Shown here: positions 43,601 to 54,300 of the stretch, piece after piece
How positions within the stretch are numbered: the stretch's first letter is position 1
How the letters are laid out: every line of letters begins with the position of its first letter
Origin: Macrosoma leucophasiata
Taxonomy: Eukaryota > Arthropoda > Insecta > Lepidoptera > Hedylidae
DNA: 64,000 bases
Assembly: GCA_036365455.1 (NCBI GenBank)
Contig: JAWQUS010000002.1
Location: 7,626,001-7,690,000 of the forward strand
Direction: 5' to 3'
Made by a program: the position numbers and the translations under genes
Notes under the pieces: model-generated
Told to the model about the DNA's origin: nothing
The model's database searches: none
Seen by the model: the letters and a program-made list of their open reading frames with translations, nothing else

Positions 43601-46363
43601 AATGTTAAAATGAAAATACAAGAAACACAAAATAAATATTCTTGGCTGCAGATCAGTCAAATCAATTGAAAATACGTAGCATACAAGCAGATAGAATTAC
43701 TTGGAGTTTTTCTTTTTTTCCCTCCTGTGTGAATTTTTAATCAATGCCTGGTACAATTTTTTTATCTTTATTCATCTGAAGGCTATTTAAATAATATCAG
43801 TTTGATTTATTTACAGCCTAGGGTAATGTATGTTAACAATACCTCACCAAACATAATTTATATAGATTTTTCTTTACTGCATGTTGCATGTGGGATTTTT
43901 ATTAAAGCCCAAGGAAGATATTACTGTCAATAAAATTGTTGTTGCAGGCTTTTTGGAACATGTGACGGTTTTGATTGGGATATCTGTCAATGAGAAACCA
44001 GTTGCTGGTGTCATACACCAACCCTACTTTAAAACTCAGGTTGGAGATGAAAAAGTTCTCGGCAGAACTATTTGGGGGTTAAAGGATGTTGGTGTTGGAG
44101 GATTTACGCCCACGCCTCCACCTGATTCTTTAGTGATCACAACAACAAGGAGTCATTCTAATCCTGTAGTAGAAAAAGCATTGCAAGTTATGAATGCCTC
44201 TCAAATTTTGAGGGTTGGTGGAGCTGGGTACAAGGTATGTTTGCAAGAGATTTGTTTATGAACTATTAAATTTTCAGATTAATCACATAATAATTAAATA
44301 TACCTGTACAGTTAAAAAATGTTAAAATTAATATCAATTCTTCCAATGACGCAATAATGTGTAATCTTCGTTGCAAAATGTGATAAGTGCCTCTGATGAC
44401 ATTCACGTAAATTGTGGCTCTCTTCCTATCGCGTAACTCTTATCTGATCTATTCACGGTTTTATCTATTACTTTTTATGTCCAAAGCGGTCGCGTCGTTG
44501 TGATTGAAGTGTATGGGCCGGCACCCTCTTACGGCGCAGTAAAGGATTTTTTTCGTGGACAAATGATTTTCGACTGTATTGCCATGGCACGTTTGCCAGT
44601 GTCCCCAGGCATACTGCGGCACGTCGTGTCGTGACATTCCATACGATGGATACGATGCTACGGCGCGCCACTGCAGCACGTGGTGACACAGATTACTGTT
44701 CTGTGTTAATTGCGCAGTTATGGAAAATGAGTGCTAAAGGTGCAATTCCGCGGGTCGCGACAGTCATCGGTCGCGCGCGGCTATAGATGCAGTATGAAAA
44801 TGTATGGAACCGATTCCGCGGCTCGCGACAGACGCGCGCGGCCGACGACTGTCGCAAGCCGCGCGCGGCCGTGCGTATATTGTTTTCAGAAACGTCATGG
44901 ATTTCATGGCGCAAATATAACGAACCTCTATGGTGAAAACATTTTACCACTGGCTAGTTACACAGCACATATAATATGTTTGACATTTTGACAGACAACA
45001 CCGACTAATTTCGAAATTTTCAAGACATAGGTTAAGATCCCACTGCAGAATCATTTCGTTCATCCAGATATGCTGCAAACCTAATTTTTACGCAACATTA
45101 TAATCTAGAGAATATATTATATCCACTAGGTTGCCTATCAAAATTTGGCTCCAAGTATTTTTAGTTATATTATTTTATCTTTAACAGCCAGCAACACTTA
45201 TTTGCGGCCGTATTAATTTGGCTCCCGTATACCATAAAAATGAGAAAAAAATACTTTAATTTGATATATAAATAATACATGTACGTCATGGGCGTAAAAA
45301 GTAATCGGGGCGGAACGAAAATACGTAGGGGCGGCCAAGTGCGCAACGCCGGACGTGATTTTTCAGTCTTTATACATATTGCCGTGAGATGGACAATATT
45401 TTATTAAAAAAACAACAACTTTTCCAAAAAAAAATATAAAAAATACTTGCGGCCATTTTTTGAAAGCCAACCTAGTGGGTATATATTCTCTAGATTATAA
45501 ATATGCGTAAAAAATAGGTTTGCAGCATATCTGGATGAACGAAATGATGCTGCAGTGGGATCTTAACCATCAAGGCCGCGCGCGGCTCGCGACAGTCGTC
45601 GGCCGCGCGCGTCTGTCGCGAGCCGCGGAATCGGTTCCATACATTTTTATACTGCATCTATAGCACGACTGTCGCGACCCGCGGAATTGCAACTTAAGGG
45701 TTGTAATATTTATTTTTCGTAGTGATGCCATAGAATGATTCGGTATCTTGAAGCATCCCGTCCATGCTGTGCCGTCTTTGGGTGCCAGTCATACCTGCCA
45801 AAAATGCGGAGTGTGTCTGTATAGTGGCTGAGTTGTCTAAAGGATCAGCTGATGTGTAAACCTCAAGGATATAGGTATTTGCAGACCCGTCGCGGGCTGT
45901 TGTTTCTTTTCCTACAGTAAATAAGGGGTCGCTTAAATCTTGCCCTGCGACCTAATTAAACGATTACGACTAATCACATTACAAGAACTAGGCCCCTGGC
46001 TGCTTGTGACTTTGTACTACACTGTAGCGGAGTCACAAGTAAGCAACAGTTCTATTGTTGTAATTACCTATTTGAAAACTACTTTTCCTATTTCCTCAGG
46101 TGTTGCAGCTCCTGGAAGGTGTAGCTTCAGTATACGTTTTTGCAAGCAGTGGATGCAAGAAGTGGGACACGTGTGCCCCCGAAGCTATTCTCTCTGCGGC
46201 CGGCGGTAAACTGACCGATATACTCGGTAATTATTATAAGTATGGAGCTTCTGAAACACGGCCAAACAAAACTGGCGTGTTGGCTGCTGTCAATGACGAC
46301 CTCCACAATTATGCTCTAAGCCGAATACCACAGGAGTTGAAGGATACTTTAGCAAAAAAATAG
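37487..46363 (+). CDS. BPNT1: 3'(2'),5'-bisphosphate nucleotidase 1, 5 exons, 311 aa
   Basis: Hydrolyses 3'-phosphoadenosine 5'-phosphate (PAP), the by-product of sulfotransferases, to AMP; a Mg2+-dependent, lithium-sensitive, usually cytosolic enzyme of the inositol monophosphatase superfamily. Exons: 37487-37606, 37687-37806, 42147-42291, 43948-44234, 46100-46363, all GT-AG with consistent phase. Metal ligands: GEED (Glu74), DPLDGT (Asp118, Asp121) and WDTCAP (Asp247), in the canonical order and spacing. '[13 protein letters not shown]' and '[14 protein letters not shown]' are also family blocks. Length matches the usual 305-315 aa. A whole copia element sits in intron 2 and a GC-rich palindrome in intron 4, yet the coding sequence is intact. 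Poly(A) signal at 46533. Confidence 0.95.
37687..37806 (+). CDS. BPNT1: BPNT1 exon 2 (GEED metal motif)
   Basis: 40 codons, phase 0 both sides. '[13 protein letters not shown]' and '[11 protein letters not shown]'. Glu74 is the first metal ligand motif. Confidence 0.95.
37868..38020 (+). repeat. copia 5' LTR
   Basis: 153 bp with an AATAAA-type stretch inside. Matches 41848-42000. Confidence 0.9.
38130..41835 (+). pseudogene. copia gag-pol remnant with several stops
   Basis: A gag remnant (38179-38450) ends in a stop just before a zinc knuckle ([14 protein letters not shown], 38452-38493). Protease: '[11 protein letters not shown]' (38622). Integrase: 'LYHERFAH...CTGCIYGKM' zinc site, then 'HMDVWGP' (Asp, 39223), '[10 protein letters not shown]' (Asp, 39406) and '[10 protein letters not shown]' (Glu, 39506). 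RT: '[20 protein letters not shown]' (40486), '[13 protein letters not shown]' (40663) and 'LYVDDG' (40921). RNase H: '[10 protein letters not shown]' (41387) to 'LADILTKAL' (41755). In-frame stops near 38449, 39457, 39893 and 40966 show it cannot move by itself. Confidence 0.92.
41848..42000 (+). repeat. copia 3' LTR
   Basis: 153 bp, TG...CA ends, preceded by a purine-rich stretch (41830-41847). Confidence 0.9.
42147..42291 (+). CDS. BPNT1: BPNT1 exon 3 (DPLDGT motif)
   Basis: Acceptor ttattgttgcag; 48 codons plus one base. 'NVIPSDWLV' to '[15 protein letters not shown]'. Asp118 and Asp121 are metal ligands. Confidence 0.95.
42369..42505 (+). repeat. Family A, copy 9 (left half)
   Basis: 'atttttttattttatgaagg' region through 'aaacaagcatgcagttcaca' to 'ccctgagacctaagt', then lost. 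Confidence 0.75.
42506..43422. other. BPNT1 intron 3, no extra gene
   Basis: AT-rich with no ORF of interest on either strand. Confidence 0.5.
43431..43565. mobile_element. MITE G, copy 3
   Basis: 135 bp. 'taggttctattgcatctaaa' and, inverted, 'ttacggtgcaaccgaacctta'-type ends; internal arms 'aaattttacatcc' and 'gttacatt'. Confidence 0.85.
43948..44234 (+). CDS. BPNT1: BPNT1 exon 4
   Basis: Completes Gly, then [20 protein letters not shown], 'VLGRTIWG', '[16 protein letters not shown]' and 'LRVGGAGYK'. Phase 0 donor aag|gtatgt. Confidence 0.95.
44739..45693. mobile_element. Long nested inverted-repeat element, GC-rich ends
   Basis: Outer arms 44739-44873 and 45573-45693; inner arms 45028-45134 and 45472-45571. 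Termini 'gcaattccgcgggtcgcgac' face each other. Within each outer arm the motif CGCGACAG recurs along with CGCGCGCGGCC blocks. The left side has about 155 extra bp between outer and inner arms. Flanking bases are CTAAA and TTAAG, so a duplication is not certain. No transposase. It could be a foldback-type element. In BPNT1 intron 4. Confidence 0.85.
45722..45815 (-). repeat. GC-rich dispersed repeat, copy 2
   Basis: 'gatgcca', 'agaatgattcggtat', 'catgctgtgccgtc' match 14820-14910 inverted. It abuts the nested palindrome. Confidence 0.65.
46100..46363 (+). CDS. BPNT1: BPNT1 exon 5 and stop (WD metal motif)
   Basis: 87 codons plus TAG; acceptor tatttcctcag. '[20 protein letters not shown]' then '[20 protein letters not shown]' with Asp247. 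Confidence 0.95.
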   Translation: MLQLLEGVASVYVFASSGCKKWDTCAPEAILSAAGGKLTDILGNYYKYGASETRPNKTGVLAAVNDDLHNYALSRIPQELKDTLAKK

Positions 46364-46532
46364 TGTCATTTTTTTGTAAATATTATCTATATATATTTCA
46401 GTAAAAACAAGTGTATTAGGTTATTATTGGATGTAAATAATTTTGTATTAGACTATTTACACAAAATCTTCCATTTTATGTAATAAGTATCACATAATAT
46501 ATTAAAACTTGATATGAAAGCTAATATTTTTC

Positions 46533-46538
46533 AATAAA
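46533..46538 (+). terminator. BPNT1: Polyadenylation signal of BPNT1
   Basis: AATAAA 170 bp after the stop codon. The nearest downstream signal on this strand. Confidence 0.55.
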
Positions 46539-46644
46539 TATTTATATAAAAATAATTCTCGTTGTCTTGTCTTACAATCAATCATTGTTAAGATTTTCCG
46601 ATGTATAATAATTAGTAAGGCCTCATAATAGTAATAAAAACTGT

Positions 46645-46695
46645 GGGCCTTCGTTAGCTTAGTAGGTAGAACGACTAAGCTAGTGAGTTATTTAT
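46645..46695 (+). mobile_element. tRNA-derived SINE head, diverged
   Basis: 'ccttcgttagcttagtagg' then 'agaacgactaagc'. A-box half only. Confidence 0.45.
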
Positions 46696-46742
46696 TATTA
46701 GGGCAATCAGTCCAGCGACGTGTGCCCTTATTTCTTAATATG

Positions 46743-46831
46743 AAGTGTTATGCCGGAAATTACGGGATCATAGGTAATGTGGTAGTACCTACGCACTTGA
46801 TTGTACTCCGCCAATGGAGCTCTGCCACTAG
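46743..46831 (+). repeat. Family A, copy 10 (internally deleted)
   Basis: 'gttatgccggaaattacggg' is joined directly to 'taggtaatgtggtagtacct' and 'gagctctgccac'. Confidence 0.65.
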
Positions 46832-46839
46832 TAAAAATA

Positions 46840-48250
46840 GACCACCATAATAATAATATTGCCTGGCCTAAAACCAAAAACAGAATACACCTCAAACACT
46901 GAGGAATCATAGGCGTTTAAAAACATTTATCATACAACTTGTCCTCTCGTGAAATGCGGCCTTTCAGGTGCAAAATGATCTGAAAGGATTGTTTACATAA
47001 CTAAAACATGTTTAATTTAATTGGTAAAGTTTATTACAATCGGCAGTAACTGTTACACTATGTTAACAAATTAAGTTACATATCACAATAACTCAATACA
47101 ATGTGAACTTTTGGTATCATTGCACAAGAATAGTTACCTGATTAAATAAAACTAATAATTAAACAATCACAAGTTTCATTGCGGTAGCATTTTAAATGGT
47201 TGTTACGATTAATAACAATTTTGCTAGTAATAATTAATCCACTATCGATTAATGACCTAGGTAGTACCTAACTACAAAAATGAACATTTGGTTTCCCTTA
47301 TCCTCTCGTTTCCCTATATCTAGTAGAATATACACAATTGAGCTTTCTTCATCTAGTAAATGCATGGTCTACAAGGCACGAGTGTTTAAATTCTTTGGAA
47401 TTGAACGCTGCGTCGCGCGTCGTGATGTTTCATTCTGCATTTTTTTTATTTGCCCTATTTATATACTGACAATCACAATATTATATTCACACATTTGATA
47501 ACAAATAACCTTGCACGAAAAGGGATGTTATCCCTTTTCATAAACATTTAGAAAATCTTTGAAACACTACAATCATGTCAATCATAAATGAAGTCAAGGG
47601 GTTCAATAGTAAAGGTTTGAAATTACATTTCAAATAAAATATAATTAGACTAGTAAATTTAAAATAGATTTATTAGAAAGAAATAATTTTTAAAATTGTC
47701 TTCTATTTATCCAATACAAGGAAACGCGCATTTTCTCTTTTTATTAAGTATACAAATGGCATGTTTTGTTTATAAATAATGTTTTTATGCCATGCATCGT
47801 CATCGCCGAATCGATGATTTAGGTCATACGTTAGCACTAGGCCTGTTAAATTACGATAATATCAAAAACTTTCAAAACATATAGGTACTAGATTTTGACC
47901 TAGGACAAAGATTCCGTTACATATATCCGTATGATACATAGATACAACACAACCCAAGCTTATAAAAGCGTGTTCGTAAAAAATACCATCAAGGTACATA
48001 AATAATTTAAAGTACATATTATGAAAAAATAATATCATTTTCAGGGTGCTCTACTTATTACACACTGTACTTACGTAGACCAGGTACCTAATTAATGTCA
48101 TGTAAATTACTATACAATATTTTGTACTTTTGTATTAGACTGAATCATGGTTACATAAGACAAGCACAATATTATTTGGTTATGGATCTAAGTAATGCAT
48201 TTTGCTTTGGTCATCTATGGTTGTATTGATATTTTTTTTCTGTTATATCA
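46840..48250. other. Intergenic DNA between convergent genes
   Basis: AT-rich. Probably includes the 3' UTR of the synthetase gene on the minus strand. No further gene seen. Confidence 0.5.
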
Positions 48251-48254
48251 CTTT

Positions 48255-48383
48255 TTAAAGTTTGCTTTTTTTGTTGGTCTTCAACATTTGTCTTAATTCT
48301 CTTCTTAATATTTTCCCGGAAGGATTCTTTGGTATCTCATCGACAAAAATAACACCACCTCGCAACCGTTTGGCCGGCGATAC
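48255..48383 (-). CDS. Synthetase exon 9 (catalytic Lys, PTS1 SKL)
   Basis: 42 codons plus [23 protein letters not shown], then [12 protein letters not shown], ending NKKSKL. Too short for the usual ORF length cut-off but unmistakable. Acceptor cttatttcag. Confidence 0.93.
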   Translation of the reverse strand, partial: VSPAKRLRGGVIFVDEIPKNPSGKILRRELRQMLKTNKKSKL

Positions 48384-51300
48384 CTGAAATAAGATAACGA
48401 TATTTTGATTGTCATGCTCGACGCCAATTTTTTCTCTCTATTTACATTTAGCAATCTTATCTAACGGAAACAATTACATGGACATTAATTTCGTATTGAC
48501 CTTTGGATAGATTTAATAGCTATATTGGCAAAGAGCTTAACTAATTCAATTATCATGATTAAATACGGGTTTTTTCTAAATTGATTAATATTCGATATAG
48601 AAGCTAGTTAAGATTTTATATAATAGGCGCAACACAACCCAACTAAATAATTCATGCACTACGTTCCGACGCAGGCAATCGGACGCGAGGCACAGGAGGC
48701 ACCGAGTATCCATACTCTGTACTAACCTAATTAGTTAGTTGCAATTTCGGGCACAGAGGCATAACACCTTAGGCCTCAGGAGTGGTAACGCATCTGCATT
48801 TGACCTTGGTCTTTGTGTGGGTGTCTATAGGCTGCAGTCATCACTTAACATCAACGTGCACCGCATGCCTGTTTACCACTTTCATTACATAAAAAAATAT
48901 TCAAGTATGTTATCTAAGACTTCGTTCGCGCATTAATCCCAATCTCCATAAATTTTACGTTTACGGCTCCCCTAGACTCTCCAAAAAACCTACATGCTAA
49001 GTTCAAGTTTGCGAGAGCTTTAATCTGGAACGCACCTTAGCAGCGATGTACTTGACGATGTCGTCCTCCGTGAGCTTAGCGTTGGGCTGGAGCACGACGA
49101 AGGCGAGGGGCAGTTCCCCGGCGAGCTCGTGGGGCGCGCCCACCACGCCGCAGTCCGCGACGCCGCTGTGCTGCAGCAACAACGCCTCCAGTTCCGCCGG
49201 CGCAACCTGTAACACCGCACAATCTTATCTTTTTAACCGACTCCAAAAAGGAAGTTCTTAATTCGGTCGGTACCTTTTTTAGGTACACCGATTACCCCAG
49301 GATTTCTAATCCGATTTACGTGATTATATTTTATTCGATGCAAAATAGCTGCCATTTGGTTTAAATTAGTTTGCTTGAGCTCTTTGTCATGGGCGTCGGT
49401 GCCGGCGATCTAGAGGGAGCGAGAGAATCTTGCCATGCGATGATTGGCCGGGTATTTACTAATCTACCGGTAAATGGCTGTTTCTAACTTCTACAGCCTA
49501 TCTGCCTATTACAGGAAAACTCTGAAAACCTTGTTCCTAATTTATTTAAGCGCGTGAAAAGTGTTCATCCGTTCTAGTGTTGACTGTTAGTTTGGGTTAA
49601 TCTTTGTGCGGCTTAACCATTAAGGCCTTATTCCTGTCAAGCTGGTTTGCGTCTGCACGCGGGTGTGCCCGCGTGCATGCGGGTAAACACGACAGCGAGC
49701 CACAATCCGAACAAAAAATCTGCACCGATGCAATTTGGTGCGTGTTGCTAACAATACAGTCGTATACAAATTAGACGTAAAAAAGCTCTCTGCACTCCGC
49801 ACGCGCGTCAAAGGAAAAGATTGTATGAAATAATGGGATCCGTGTGACACGCATGCGGGCCACACCCGCGTGCAAACGCAAATCCGCATGACAGGAAAAA
49901 GGCCTTAATAGAGGTACGCAGTCAGTCAGAGTACTCTTGACAGGAATGACAGAATTAATCCAAACTCACCGAAGTTGTTTTGGGATAGGGGTTTGTAACA
50001 GGGTTTTGTTTGCTTAATTTAAGCGCTTATGATTAGGTAAAATAAACTTTTAACCTCTCCCGTTTCATTTGTAAACTAAAACGAATCACACACTCAGTGC
50101 GAATCATAAACCTTTTCAATGTAAGATGATTCGTACTGAGTGATGAGAAAACGTTCGAAGGGGTTGTGAATGGGTTTTAAGTTAACTCAAATTGAATCAA
50201 ACGAACGGTTTATCGTCTTCAATAAAAAATAAACAGAATACGTATACCTATAGTTTAGTCCGCTCTTAGTCCGGAACCAGTTACCAATATATTATTACCT
50301 GTTAATGCTTTGAAATGCTTAACAGTATGTAAGGGTTTTTCAGAACCAGCGCTATATAAACCGGCTTAAAAAGCCTTACGAGGGTAAGCGGTTCCGAACC
50401 CTAGCTCATACTAAATTACGTTTTTTTTTCACTTGTACAATTCAAATTATTCGCTCGCATGAACTTTTCTTTCTACAAAATATAAAAGGTGGTCTTTTTT
50501 TAAATTTTATCGTAAGTACATCGAACACTGAGCCGATTGGATAGTCGAAAGTCCAAAGATCATAAAATACAAACAAAGATAATTTGTCGTTTTATTATTA
50601 TGAAGATTGACTATCTAAAAACCTTGTCCTTTAATCTCGCTACCAATATAATTTTATAATCTTAGTGACTCGCGCGATATAAAAATTATGTAAAACACTT
50701 TAAGCTATATAACCTTTAAAAGGTAGGTATTATGTAGGTTCTTATATGTTTCTATCAGCTTCGATTTTAGTTTAATTGATCATTTGTGTGATTCAATAGC
50801 ACAGCGTAGCCGAAAGAAAGTAGCTGATGCAGCTCTCATTAGCAAGTTCAAGTGGTATTAGTCTACCTATTCAGATAACCGGTTGGAGATCTCAATAAAG
50901 TGTGGTGAGGTTCCAAAGATGGAACTTGAGATCGTAGACAATTTAGGTACTTATCTTTTTTTTTATGTGATGGAAATAAAGCATGCAGTTCACATTGATG
51001 TTAAGTTGTTACGTGATGACTGCAGCCTATAGACACTCACACAAAGACCAAGGTCAAAATGCAGATGCGTTACCACTCCCTAAGACCTATGGTATTATGC
51101 CTCTGTGCCGGAAATTCCAGAGCCGTACATTACCACCTGACCGGAACACGATAGTGCTGAACACTACCATTTAGCGCCAAGTGTATTAGGTAATGCGGTG
51201 GTGCCTACACCCGCGAGATCCGTCACTGGAGCTCTACCACCAGTAAACAACTTGCTCTACCACCTAACTAGAACAAGATAGTGCTACCTACCATTTGGTA

Positions 51301-54300
51301 GATAGATTAGATAATAAACTAGACAACTACTGTCTTTGACATACCTGGAATCCTTTATATTTGATGAGTTCCTTCAATCTGTCGACAATATAAAAACATC
51401 CATCTTCATCATAGTAGCCAATGTCTCCAGTCTGCACGTAGCCCTCGGAATCGAATAGCGCGTCGCTAGCGGCCTGGTCGCCCATGTAGCCCTTCATCCG
51501 CAACGGAGATTTGATCCAAAGCTCGCCTTCCTGTCGGGGGCCCAATTTCTTTCCATTGTCAATATCTATTACCTGTGCAGTAAAAAAAATACTTAGTACT
51601 GTAGCAATATTATTTAAGACATCGCCTGCGTTATCTTTTCCACAGTCCCTTACCACGGGACGACTACACAGATGAGATAAAAGCGAGTTTTTAATGTTGG
51701 CCTGATGAAAGCTAACTACTATTTTCCTCCGCGTGTATCCCTTCCATAACATAAATCGGCTTCTTAGCAGCGACTTGTAACTAACTTCCATATACAACAT
51801 GTAACGGGAATAATGCACACTCTCTAACACCCCGATTAGGAAATCGAGTTATTTTATAATCATAATACATGAACTGAAATTACATGTTTATGTATTTAAT
51901 ATTTTTTATTTAAGAAATAAGTTGTCCTTAATTTTACTAACAGTATGCACACCCTATGCATACTTACCCTATCTCTACCTACGGCAGCATATAAAACACG
52001 AACTTACTTACACACGCACACTGTTGCAATGTGATTTAGCGTAACCTGCGTACCGTTATTTAACACTTGCTAGTAATAAAATTAATTTCCACTATTTTAT
52101 TTCTTAAATTATTATTTATAGTAAAAAGCAGTTTATATTGACTGTTCAACAAATGGGTGACCATAATTTCCTGAATTGTAATTAATTTTGGGACACAATA
52201 TTACCTATATAAAAAATGCTTGAAATCGATTCGGTTATCGATTCTTAACAAACTAGTTTCGGGTTGTACATTTAATCCTGTTACACGTTGTATTATTATT
52301 ACATTACTATCAATCTATGTCTTATTCGATCATCTTATTAATAAGTTAACTAGCTGTGCCCACGACTTCGGTCGCCTATATACTGAACAATAATTTGTAA
52401 AATTCTATGAGTATTGAAAAAAAAAATCAAATTTGTTTTTTTTTTGGTTCACTTTTTTATGTAATAGAAGTGGCAAACAAGCATGCAGTGCACATTGATG
52501 TTAACTGATGACTGCAGCCTATAGACACGAAGACCAAGGTCAAAATGCAGATGCGTTACCACTCCTCAGGCCTATGGTGTTATGCCTCTGTGCCGGAAAT
52601 TACAGGGCCGTACATTACCACCTGACCGGAACACGATAGTGCTGAACACTACCATTTAGCGCCAAGTAAATTAGGTAATACGGTGGTGCCTACGCCCGCG
52701 AGCTCCGTCACTGGAGCTCTACAACTCTTTGTGTTATTATTCTCTAATCGTCCCTATCAGTTTTTTGGAATATAAAAATAAGAAAATTATTTATAAACGT
52801 ACATTAGATACGTTATACGAAATATTAATAAAAATTGTATACCTTAATTTTCATCCCAGGGGCAGGAGTACCACATGTTCCTCTTTTTGTAACGTCATTG
52901 GTCAAGTCAACACAGCATGCCATTGTAACTTCCGTTAAGCCATATCCTTGTCTAATAAAATCTAAGCCTGTTCTAAAAAAAATTGAATAGTTATAACTGG
53001 ATCAATTAATTGTATTGGACACACAGAAATGGTTAATGTAGGCAGTGGCGGACTGGGGAGGGGGGCAAAGGGGCGGTCCACCTTAGGCCTCCGGTACAGA
53101 GAGCCAGCACACAGGTCGACTGAGTTTGGAATCATGAAAGTTTTACATCAAATTTCCAACAAATTCAACTCCTCAATTTAACTTATATTATGTCAGAAAT
53201 AGGGTGCCACAATGTTCTTGCCCGGGGTGTCAATGCTTGCGGGTTGGCAGCGCGTTGGCAATTCTCCTGGTGTTGCCAATGGAAGACGTATGCGAATGCA
53301 CTTTCCATCAGGTCACCCATCTGCTTGTCTATCAACCTTATGACATATAAAAAAGCAAAACCAAATTATAGTGGGTACAGAAGTCATTTAGTGAGCCCCA
53401 TTTCTTGTGACACATGACATATTAATACGTTTGCCAACTCCAAGATAAGGATTCCTCTCGGAGGGAGTAATTCCCTAACGTATATCTACATTTTCATAAA
53501 AAAATGTAACAATGTGTAACGCCGCCACACACGAACGATCGCTTATAACGCCGGTACTGGCTGGGGGCCTCCGCCCCGGGCCTCTGATGACCTTAGTCCA
53601 CCACTGAATGTAGGTCCAAATGCTTGGACAAATTAAGAAGAATCCTAATTCCATCAGGTGTGTAACTATGATAGGAAGCACGCCCATAGACTTCATTTAC
53701 GTTATGATGGTAGCAAACAAACACGCAGTTCACATTGGTGGTAAGTGATTACTGCAGCTTAGACATCTAAACAAAAACCAGAAGTAAATATGCATATTAT
53801 GTGTTACTACCCATGAGGCCGTTTAGGGGCGGTTTAATCTATAGTGCAGGGTGTGCATGCACACGGGCGCCGCCGTCTCGGAGGCCTCCTGAGGCAGCTA
53901 AGAGCATCGTCTTGGACCATCATGGTCAGGCCTAGGGGGCGCCAGGGTGTTGCACACGGGCGCTACACGAGCCAGAGCTGCCCCTGAGGTCCTTAGATGT
54001 TTTATCGGTGTGATAGTTGTATTACAACTATCAAATTGTAATATAACATCACCATCATCATCTAACTGGAACACGAAACACTAGTATTTAGTGGCAGATA
54101 GATTAGGTAATATGGTGGTGTGCGGTGTGTTGCCTACGTCTTTGAACTCCCAACACTGGCTCTTCCACCAGAAACCCGTAAACATTACTGAGAGATCAGT
54201 AAGCACTGATAAACCAGTATAGGTCAAAATTTTATCAAAATGGTCGACAAAAGACACATGGGTAGGGTGCGAAAGAGATAACGCTCTACAGACACGAACG

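Noticed and set aside
44461..44991. Several 70-86 aa ORFs near the GC-rich palindrome
   Set aside because: GC-rich inverted-repeat sequence lacks stops by composition; no domain, no splice chain.
44739..45693. piggyBac-type TTAA duplication for the nested palindrome
   Set aside because: The right flank is TTAA, but the left flank is TAAA; the duplication is not proven.
49020..49288. Arg-rich alternative-frame ORFs over synthetase exon 8
   Set aside because: Shadows of the GC-rich exon; the correct frame carries the conserved '[10 protein letters not shown]' sequence.
51573..51830. Upstream extension of synthetase exon 7 on the minus strand
   Set aside because: The frame stays open, but a strong acceptor (ctgcacag) at 51573 and the family alignment place the exon start at 51572; the extension is intron.
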